Made by a program: the position numbers and the translations under genes. A stretch of 12,704 nt of DNA, taken from positions 1 through 12,704 of the forward strand of contig JALVLD010000097.1 of the NCBI GenBank assembly GCA_027033525.1, in the 5' to 3' direction. The DNA is from Candidatus Dojkabacteria bacterium (GTDB taxonomy: Bacteria > Patescibacteriota > Dojkabacteria > GCA-002793355). This document shows positions 6,773-11,637 of this stretch, in pieces. Positions within the stretch are counted from its first letter, which is position 1. Each line of letters opens with the position of its first letter. The notes below the pieces were generated by a model. It was not told the DNA's origin. It saw only the letters and a program-made list of their open reading frames with translations, and did not search any database.

Positions 6773-7738
6773 ATGTTCGTAACAGAAAGCCTTGTACAAA
6801 AACTTATTGATATTGAGCAAACGCTCTGTAATATCTCCCACCCTTCACACCCCGCGACCTTAACTCGCAAATTCGCCACTCAAAGCATGAACAACGAAAT
6901 CATCGCCTTTCTAACAGTATATGGCATTAATATTTCTTATAAACAACTTGCAAAAACAAAACGTAAATTAACCCCACTTGCATCTGACACTATACACCAC
7001 TTAGTTCGAAATTTTGAAAATGTTAATAAATTTATTAATTCACTAAGTGAAAAAATTATCACACTTAGCATCCTGCAACAAATACACAAAACTATTAGTA
7101 CTAATTTATTTGACTACTGGGACTTAGGACGCCTTAGGAATAAAAATGACTTACCACAAACTTCGCTAGAAGCCATAAACTTCAAAACGCCCGAGACGCT
7201 TAAAGCCCCGGAAGATATCACAAAACTTTTACATCAAATAAATAATTTACCATGGCTTTTTGGAATATTCACATGGTTAAAAGAATATCCTAATATACTA
7301 TCTTTTAGCATGAATAATATGGGCATTTACTATTTAGTGCCTAAATTAATACTTGCTCTTCATAATAAAAAGGCCGCCGCCTTTATACCAACAGTTACTG
7401 TAGTTAAGCAATATTTAAACGAATATAAAAGCAAAGACACAGAAGAAGCAAAACTACAGCTTCTAACCGAACTTTTTTTGCAACAAAGCCTTGAGACTCA
7501 TAAATTACTACAAAATATTCAAAACAAATCTGTTCAAAGGGAATTAGACCTTAATCCCCGACAGCTTAAAATAATAAATTTCCTTAAACGCCACCGAAAG
7601 GTTACTCGGGCTCTTTATGCAAAACAATTTAATGTGTCTTTTATGACAGCATATCGCGACCTTAAACAACTAACAAAGCTAGGTGTACTTGAAAAAAAGG
7701 GATCGGGAAAAGCCACTTTTTATATCTATAAAGGATAA
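6773..7738 (+). CDS. Fic-like protein with degenerate catalytic motif and C-terminal winged helix
   Basis: The 321 residues follow the layout of class II Fic proteins, which transfer AMP from ATP to target side chains. Residues 1-90 are helical and include SMNNE (38-42), like the inhibitory (S/T)xxxE motif. Residues 91-121 (LSEKIITLSILQQIH...GRLR) resemble the stretch before the catalytic loop. The loop that should read HPF..GNGR reads LSFSMNNMG (176-184), followed by the usual long helix (YYLVPKLILAL). The catalytic His and Arg are gone, so AMP transfer is unlikely. The C-terminus (about 259-321: LNPRQLKIINFL...MTAYRDLKQLTKLGVLEKKGSGKATFY) is the winged helix common in these proteins and looks intact. 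A DNA-binding regulator derived from Fic is the best guess. A weak promoter (TTGCCT at 6735-6740, TACACT at 6758-6763, 17-base spacer) ends 9 bases before the ATG. It is convergent with the ParB-like gene, 4 bases apart. Confidence 0.75.
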   Translation: MFVTESLVQKLIDIEQTLCNISHPSHPATLTRKFATQSMNNEIIAFLTVYGINISYKQLAKTKRKLTPLASDTIHHLVRNFENVNKFINSLSEKIITLSILQQIHKTISTNLFDYWDLGRLRNKNDLPQTSLEAINFKTPETLKAPEDITKLLHQINNLPWLFGIFTWLKEYPNILSFSMNNMGIYYLVPKLILALHNKKAAAFIPTVTVVKQYLNEYKSKDTEEAKLQLLTELFLQQSLETHKLLQNIQNKSVQRELDLNPRQLKIINFLKRHRKVTRALYAKQFNVSFMTAYRDLKQLTKLGVLEKKGSGKATFYIYKG

Positions 7739-7742
7739 AAAC

Positions 7743-8501
7743 TTACTTTTTGTTTTTTAAAACCAACTTCTTGGCCAGTGGACTTTTCTTAATAAATGCT
7801 TGCATATCCTCAGCAGAGCCAAAGGTAAGAATAATCCTATTTAAAGTAGAATCCACTTCTGCCTTAAAATCTATGCTTCGTTTTCGCGATTGTTTTTGGC
7901 GGCCTAATACTTCTCTAACCATTTGTTCCGCTTCTCTAACAGACAAATTTTTCTCAACTATTTTGTTATATGCATATAAAATTAGGTCTTCTTTTTTCAG
8001 AGCTAACAATGCACGCGCGTGTCCTTCAGAAATTTGCCCATTAACCAATCCATATAATACATCATATGGCAAGGTTAAAAGACGCAACCTATTAGTTACA
8101 GCCACTCTACTAATACCAAACATTTCGCCTAATTCTTGGTGAGAAAGCCCATGCTCTTCATGTAAAAATTTCATAAATTTGATTAACTCATAAATACTTA
8201 ACAAATCTGTCTCTCCGTATTCTTTAAGCAAAATGACTATTTGTTCTAGAGACAAATCATCAACACTTATACACGGAACCTTCACTAATTCAGCAAAACG
8301 CAAAATACGCAAATACAGCTCACCCACAAATAGACTATTGTCAGGAGAGCATAAAACAGGTAGTGGTGCATTTTTATACTTATTGGCTAAGGCAACTAAT
8401 TTATCAAGCTCTACTACTTGTTTTGGATATTCTTCAGGAATAACAATTTTATCTATTTTGACAAATCTAATTTGTTTTTCAAAAACTTTTAAAAGGTTCA
8501 T
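7743..8501 (-). CDS. ParB/Spo0J-like DNA-binding protein with altered CTP-binding domain
   Basis: This 252-residue protein resembles ParB, which loads on parS and clamps DNA in chromosome segregation. The central helix-turn-helix region is clear: GLSHQELGEMFGISRVAVTN (118-137), RLRLLTLP, then NGQISEGHARALLAL (154-168). The C-terminal part (about 209-245) fits the dimerising tail. The N-terminal domain (11-80) keeps the general pattern of a ParB fold, but the CTP-binding GERR.RA motif reads GELYLRI (60-66). Two arginines needed for CTP contact are therefore missing. No parA is seen next to it. Its ATG overlaps the signal peptidase stop (ATGA), and a perfect TATAAT lies 5 bases before the ATG, so it may be read both from the operon and as a leaderless message. 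A distant ParB-fold regulator is an alternative to true segregation ParB. Confidence 0.88.
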   Translation of the reverse strand: MNLLKVFEKQIRFVKIDKIVIPEEYPKQVVELDKLVALANKYKNAPLPVLCSPDNSLFVGELYLRILRFAELVKVPCISVDDLSLEQIVILLKEYGETDLLSIYELIKFMKFLHEEHGLSHQELGEMFGISRVAVTNRLRLLTLPYDVLYGLVNGQISEGHARALLALKKEDLILYAYNKIVEKNLSVREAEQMVREVLGRQKQSRKRSIDFKAEVDSTLNRIILTFGSAEDMQAFIKKSPLAKKLVLKNKK

Positions 8502-9055
8502 TTAATATTATACGACACTTTGTGAAACATTTGCAGCCTTTGAAAAGGAAATACAATAAAAATAACCTTCCCTTCTATTAACTTCTTATCAACCGGGCCA
8601 AAATCACGCGAATCTGTACTGTTTAATCTATTATCTCCCAAGCAAAAATATTTTGCCTGTGGGATAGAATAACTTACCCCTTCCACTAAAAAATTCCCCT
8701 GCGTAGTGTACACACCAGCTGGCAAGTAGGCAGTCTCATCTAACTTTTGTCCATTGATATAAACCTTGCCCCCTTGTATCTTAATAACCTCCCCCGGCAG
8801 GCCAATAATACGTTTTACAAAATGCTCATTATGGTGTTTAAAAACAACTATGTCGCCACGTGCTGGCTTGCGATAAATATATTCAAGCTTATATAAGCCA
8901 ATAATATCACTATCGTGCAACACAGGATACATAGAAACGCCATCTACGCGCCTTAATCCAAGCACAAATATCCATATTACTATAAGCAAAACACTTGGCG
9001 TAAATAAGACATCCGCCAGAAAGTCTAATACACTCTTGAATAAACCTTTGTTCAT
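8498..9055 (-). CDS. lepB: Type I signal peptidase
   Basis: The protein cuts signal peptides from exported proteins outside the membrane. All family boxes are present in 185 residues, as in compact Gram-positive type enzymes: one membrane anchor (about 18-34), VDGVSMYPVL with catalytic Ser41, RGDIVVFK (66-73), FVKRIIGLPGE with catalytic Lys81, and GDNRLNSTDSRDFGPV (140-155). The S26-family Ser/Lys dyad is therefore intact. The ATG at 9055 has no Shine-Dalgarno but follows a good promoter by 6 bases, so the message is probably leaderless. The stop overlaps the ParB-like start by four bases (ATGA), so the two proteins are likely translated together. It probably processes the envelope proteins of this region among many others. 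Confidence 0.97.
   Translation of the reverse strand: MNKGLFKSVLDFLADVLFTPSVLLIVIWIFVLGLRRVDGVSMYPVLHDSDIIGLYKLEYIYRKPARGDIVVFKHHNEHFVKRIIGLPGEVIKIQGGKVYINGQKLDETAYLPAGVYTTQGNFLVEGVSYSIPQAKYFCLGDNRLNSTDSRDFGPVDKKLIEGKVIFIVFPFQRLQMFHKVSYNIK
8507..8512 (-). promoter_or_regulatory. -10 element inside the end of the signal peptidase gene, before the ParB-like gene
   Basis: Perfect TATAAT on the minus strand ends 5 bases before the ATG at 8501, the spacing of a leaderless start. Only a weak -35 (3 of 6) is found, and the bases also encode protein (Tyr-Asn), so chance cannot be excluded. Confidence 0.35.
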
Positions 9056-9061
9056 AAATTA

Positions 9062-9089
9062 ATAATAGCACTGCAAATCTAAATTGCAA
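9062..9089 (-). promoter_or_regulatory. Promoter of the signal peptidase - ParB-like operon
   Basis: On the minus strand there is TTGCAA (9084-9089), a 16-base spacer, and TATTAT (9062-9067) preceded by TGC, an extended -10. The predicted start is at or next to the A of the ATG at 9055, giving a leaderless message. It sits in the 50-base gap after tRNA-Glu. Confidence 0.6.
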
Positions 9090-9105
9090 ACGAGTGAAAG
9101 GTCTG

Positions 9106-9177
9106 TGCCGCTACGGGGAATCGAACCCCGATTACCGGGTTGAAAACCCGATGTCCTAGCCGTTAGACGATAGCGGC
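9106..9177 (-). tRNA. tRNA-Glu(TTC)
   Basis: This 72-base tRNA on the minus strand has acceptor GCCGCTA pairing TAGCGGC perfectly and discriminator A. The anticodon stem is TCGGG/CCCGG around TTTTCAA, giving anticodon TTC (complement of 9142-9144). The T arm is CGGGG-TTCGATT-CCCCG. The 3' end is followed by CAC, so CCA is not fully encoded. It reads GAA and GAG. Confidence 0.96.
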
Positions 9178-9187
9178 ACAGTATTTA

Positions 9188-9193
9188 ATTATA
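9188..9193 (-). promoter_or_regulatory. -10 element of tRNA-Glu
   Basis: Perfect TATAAT on the minus strand ends 10 bases before the mature tRNA 5' end (9177), predicting a leader of about 4 bases. It lies just after the stop of the acetyltransferase gene. The -35 is weak (TGGAGT). Confidence 0.45.
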
Positions 9194-9202
9194 TCGAAAA
9201 AC

Positions 9203-9856
9203 TTATAGAAACTCCACCCAATTATTAGCTTGTTGTATAACACTTCTGGCCTTTAACGCAGCTTTTTGAACAGACGCTGGAGCATTACTAGAAAATATCT
9301 CTTTTAGCTTAAAGGGGTTATACCAAACATATTCTAATTCAGGCAAATACTTACCTCCTATTTTTACAGAAGCCGGTATTTCTCCATATCTTATATACCC
9401 TAATTTCTCTAGGTTTTTCCAAGAAGGCTCGTTAGGTTTAAAAGCATAAGAATAAAGAATGGCAAGGTCTAATATTTTTACAGCATAAAGTGTTCTAGCG
9501 GCAGCAAAACAATATCCTAAACCTTGTCGCCAGTAAGATTTGTTGGAAATTAAAGTAGCAGTATGGCCAGAGCTATTAAAATAATCAATTTTAAAAATCC
9601 TCATGTTTGCAATAATTTCATGTTTTTCTAAATCTTCAATAGCCCAATAAATAATATCCCGTGAAGTAGAAATCCTTTCGTATCTTTTCTCGAGATCGGC
9701 AAAATTTACTCCACGTATATCACTACCATAAAATTGCAAAATAGAATATCTATCAGCATATTTTTTGTAATAATGAGTATATTCGTCAACAGATTCATGC
9801 CCCCGGGCAAGAAAAAATTTATTATTGCATTTCATTTGCATTAATCTACCAAACAT
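9203..9856 (-). CDS. GNAT-family N-acetyltransferase
   Basis: The protein probably moves an acetyl group from acetyl-CoA to an amine; the substrate is unknown. Counting from the ATG at 9835, residues 75-92 form the core strands. Then comes YWRQGLGYCFAAA (101-113), the acetyl-CoA pyrophosphate loop (Q/R-x-x-G-x-G/A form), followed by NEPSWKNLEKLGYIRYGEIP (135-154), the GNAT motif in which N.PS..LEKLGY marks the last helix and strand. The open frame continues to 10069, but that part translates tRNA-Leu and a palindrome and is not protein. True starts are ATG 9856 (217 residues) or ATG 9835 (210 residues). The second follows a TGG-TAGATT -10-like element (9843-9848) by 7 bases, the usual leaderless spacing here. 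The gene sits between tRNA-Leu and tRNA-Glu on the same strand and may share their transcript. Confidence 0.8.
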   Translation of the reverse strand: MFGRLMQMKCNNKFFLARGHESVDEYTHYYKKYADRYSILQFYGSDIRGVNFADLEKRYERISTSRDIIYWAIEDLEKHEIIANMRIFKIDYFNSSGHTATLISNKSYWRQGLGYCFAAARTLYAVKILDLAILYSYAFKPNEPSWKNLEKLGYIRYGEIPASVKIGGKYLPELEYVWYNPFKLKEIFSSNAPASVQKAALKARSVIQQANNWVEFL

Positions 9857-9877
9857 ATCCAGCACTAAAAAATAACC

Positions 9878-9961
9878 TGCCGCGGAGAGGACTCGAACCT
9901 CCACGGCCTTACGGCCACTGGATCCTAAGTCCAGCGCGTCTGCCGATTCCGCCACCGCGGC
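9878..9961 (-). tRNA. tRNA-Leu(TAG)
   Basis: This 84-base class II tRNA on the minus strand has acceptor GCCGCGG pairing CCGCGGC and discriminator A. The anticodon stem is CTGGA/TCCAG around CTTAGGA, giving anticodon TAG (complement of 9925-9927). The variable arm is formed by GGCC/GGCC with a GTAA loop, and the T arm is GAGG-TTCGAGT-CCTC. No CCA is encoded. It reads CUA and probably other CUN codons. Confidence 0.96.
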
Positions 9962-9970
9962 ATTGTATAA

Positions 9971-9976
9971 ATTATA
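9971..9976 (-). promoter_or_regulatory. -10 element of tRNA-Leu
   Basis: Perfect TATAAT on the minus strand ends 9 bases before the mature 5' end (9961), predicting a leader of about 3 bases, much like tRNA-Glu. No clear -35 is seen. Confidence 0.45.
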
Positions 9977-10026
9977 CACCATATTTCCCGCTAGCCGCCA
10001 GATAAATTGCACAGCTGGACTTAGGA

Positions 10027-10080
10027 GCAAGGTAGTGTGGGGGCGGCGGCCTTCGGCCGCCGCCCCCATCCCTTTGCCAC
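10027..10080 (-). repeat. GC-rich palindromic repeat, copy 2 (stem-loop)
   Basis: The core 10038-10068 is a perfect 14-bp inverted repeat with loop TTC (minus-strand GAA side read as TTC) and the same CGGCGGCC arm as copy 1. In minus orientation it begins GTGGCAAA and ends CCTTGC, as copy 1 does. GCAA and GG on the left pair CC and TTGC on the right around an unpaired internal loop, so the outer pairing is kept although some bases differ. It begins 31 bases after the stop of the unknown membrane protein gene on the same strand and lies upstream of tRNA-Leu. No T-run follows the stem. Confidence 0.85.
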
Positions 10081-10111
10081 AAGGCCGTAATTTATTATAG
10101 ACAGGGAATCT

Positions 10112-10876
10112 TTATTTTATAAATTTCGTAAGTTGCAAGAACTTAAGTTTAATAGTATCTGAATTATTTAGAATATACCGTATGCATGTTTCTGGCACAT
10201 TCTTATTACATGCCAATTTACCAGTAAACTCTCCTAAGAATGCACGCCGAACTTGCCCACTACTATCTAACATTATTAAATAAACAGTAATCTTATTACT
10301 TAGCTGTACTAAAACTATATAACTATATCGTTGCTTATTTTTTACGCTGTAGAGTACAGCAGCATTTTCCCTATTAGGTAATAAGTCCACCAAATTTAAA
10401 AAACCACTTGCAACAATAAAAGCCTTAAGATGAATCAACTTATCTTGTCTATACTCACCCAACAAAAAAAGGTCAAAACCGGGCGAAAATTCATAGATAC
10501 TTTCGAGCAGCTCATTCACTCCTTTAATCCTGGTTTGCATACATTGCCCTTTTGTATTAATAACAATAGCAACAGATCCTTGTAAATACAAAGCTATATC
10601 TCTATCAACTAACAGCGGGGCCGCGTGCACACCCACCCCACCACACGATTCCCATCGTGCCTTATCATTATTAACCACTTCAAAGTTTGCCAATTCGCCA
10701 AAGTGCCTAGCATAATTTCGAGCCTGCCCTCCATACTGCCATACAAAAAACACAACAATCCCTAAAAGTGCGAGATAAAATATAACCGAACTAAATTGAA
10801 CCCGCCCACCTCCCTCCCCTTGCTTAGTCGACAACTTGAACATTACCTTCATTATATCAAACACATATTCTCCCAC
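10112..10876 (-). CDS. Unknown single-pass membrane protein with four outside cysteines
   Basis: I do not recognise this 254-residue protein. It has a basic N-terminus, one membrane helix (about 30-48) and an outside domain of about 200 residues made of alternating hydrophobic strands (such as IALYLQGSVAIVINTKGQ and SYIVLVQLSNKITVYLIML), possibly a beta-propeller-like or lipoprotein-like fold. Cys78, Cys112, Cys223 and Cys231 all face outside and could form two disulfides, which would suit the Trx-CcdA protein encoded nearby. Three starts compete: GTG at 10876 with the only good Shine-Dalgarno of the window (AGGAGAG, 4 bases away), ATG at 10852 (codon 9), and ATG at 10843 (codon 12), which follows an extended -10 by 7 bases. 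GTG is given here. It is followed by palindromic repeat copy 2. Confidence 0.78.
   Translation of the reverse strand: MGEYVFDIMKVMFKLSTKQGEGGGRVQFSSVIFYLALLGIVVFFVWQYGGQARNYARHFGELANFEVVNNDKARWESCGGVGVHAAPLLVDRDIALYLQGSVAIVINTKGQCMQTRIKGVNELLESIYEFSPGFDLFLLGEYRQDKLIHLKAFIVASGFLNLVDLLPNRENAAVLYSVKNKQRYSYIVLVQLSNKITVYLIMLDSSGQVRRAFLGEFTGKLACNKNVPETCIRYILNNSDTIKLKFLQLTKFIK
10851..10859 (-). promoter_or_regulatory. Extended -10 inside the start of the unknown membrane protein gene
   Basis: TGA followed by TATAAT (10851-10856) on the minus strand is a perfect extended -10 placed 7 bases before the ATG at 10843 (codon 12). If used, the protein starts leaderless at codon 12 and is 243 residues long, keeping its membrane helix. 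Confidence 0.4.
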
Positions 10877-10880
10877 ATTG

Positions 10881-10887
10881 CTCTCCT
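10881..10887 (-). promoter_or_regulatory. Shine-Dalgarno sequence AGGAGAG
   Basis: AGGAGAG on the minus strand lies 4 bases before the GTG at 10876 and 2 bases before an overlapping out-of-frame ATG at 10878. It is the only strong ribosome binding site I find in the window, which makes it stand out and supports translation starting here. The remaining gap to 11046 is AT-rich, holds the -10 of the divergent gene, and shows no other named element. Confidence 0.5.
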
Positions 10888-11035
10888 ATGAAAACTTCCC
10901 TATGTACCTAAAAGGCTAAATTATTTAAACTTTAATGGCCACACTTATGTCACCAAATATTTCCAGTTTTCCCACAGTCTGGTAAAACCCTTATTACATC
11001 CCACCTTAAATATAGCAATCTTACTATACTCAAGA

Positions 11036-11041
11036 TATAAT
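11036..11041 (+). promoter_or_regulatory. -10 element of the deoxyribosyltransferase-like gene
   Basis: Perfect TATAAT ends 5 bases before the ATG at 11047, predicting a leaderless message. A weak -35 (TAGCAA, 3 of 6, at 11013-11018) lies 17 bases upstream. No Shine-Dalgarno is present. Confidence 0.55.
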
Positions 11042-11046
11042 ACTAC

Positions 11047-11631
11047 ATGCTAAAAGTATTTTTTACAGGCTCTGCACGTGAATACTCAAAAATGCGCCCT
11101 ATCTATGTAGAAATCACTAATATTTTACAAAGGCTTAATACTGAACTTACTTGGCATCTTGTAAAAAGTGTAGATGAAAAAATAAACAAAGCAATTCACG
11201 AGCTTACAGTAGAAGATTGGCAAAAGGTTTACAGAAATATGGCAAATGCAATGAATATGTCTGATGTAGTAATTTTAGAAAATACGACCAGTGCTTTTAG
11301 CACAGGATATATAGCTGGTGTTGCTATAAGTAAGGCTATCCCTACCCTTGTATTACATAATGTGAACACACAACATACCTTTAAAACTTCATTTATCTAT
11401 GGAATAAACTCTCCTTATTTAACAGTTGAAGCATACCGTACTGTAAACGATTTATATCTTAGTATAAAAAGATTTATAGAACTATATTCTCAAGAAAAAG
11501 ATACTTCTAGCTTTCACCTAAAGCTTTCCCGCCCGGAAAAACGTTTTGTTGATCAAATGGCTAAAAAACTAAATATTTCTAAAATTCAATTTATACGCAA
11601 ATTAATAAAGGATCAAATGATAAGACATTAG
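11047..11631 (+). CDS. Nucleoside 2-deoxyribosyltransferase-like domain fused to a ribbon-helix-helix-like tail
   Basis: Residues 1-145 resemble the small Rossmann-like family of nucleoside deoxyribosyltransferases and DNPH1/Rcl nucleotide hydrolases. There is an opening strand MLKVFFTGSAR with a basic residue, MSDVVILENTTSAFSTGYIAGVAI (71-94), and KAIPTLVLH (96-104). In active enzymes the matching block reads about SD.V.AE...PS.G.GYE, and the Glu of GYE is the nucleophile. Here the position is Ile89, so the usual chemistry is probably lost; another Glu (E78) is present but lies elsewhere. Residues 155-194 (SFHLKLSRPEKRFVDQMAKK, then LNISKIQFIRKLIKDQM) have the strand-helix-helix pattern of CopG/Arc-type DNA-binding ends. 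A nucleotide-sensing regulator is an inference. The gene has its own leaderless promoter and is convergent with the Trx-CcdA gene, 6 bases apart. Confidence 0.72.
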   Translation: MLKVFFTGSAREYSKMRPIYVEITNILQRLNTELTWHLVKSVDEKINKAIHELTVEDWQKVYRNMANAMNMSDVVILENTTSAFSTGYIAGVAISKAIPTLVLHNVNTQHTFKTSFIYGINSPYLTVEAYRTVNDLYLSIKRFIELYSQEKDTSSFHLKLSRPEKRFVDQMAKKLNISKIQFIRKLIKDQMIRH

Positions 11632-11637
11632 CTACTC

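Noticed and set aside
8522..8529. parS half-site GTGAAACA close to the ParB-like gene
   Set aside because: Only one half matches; an 8-base match on either strand is expected by chance about 0.4 times in a window this size, and it lies within coding sequence.
3276..9055. Recoded UGA (glycine) as in some candidate phyla
   Set aside because: TGA ends the sortase and signal peptidase exactly where those families should end, and glycine motifs use ordinary GGN codons.
9857..10069. N-terminal extension of the acetyltransferase reading frame
   Set aside because: It translates tRNA-Leu and palindrome copy 2. The peptide starting AVAESADALDLG is the well-known false translation of tRNA-Leu, so the real start lies after the tRNA.
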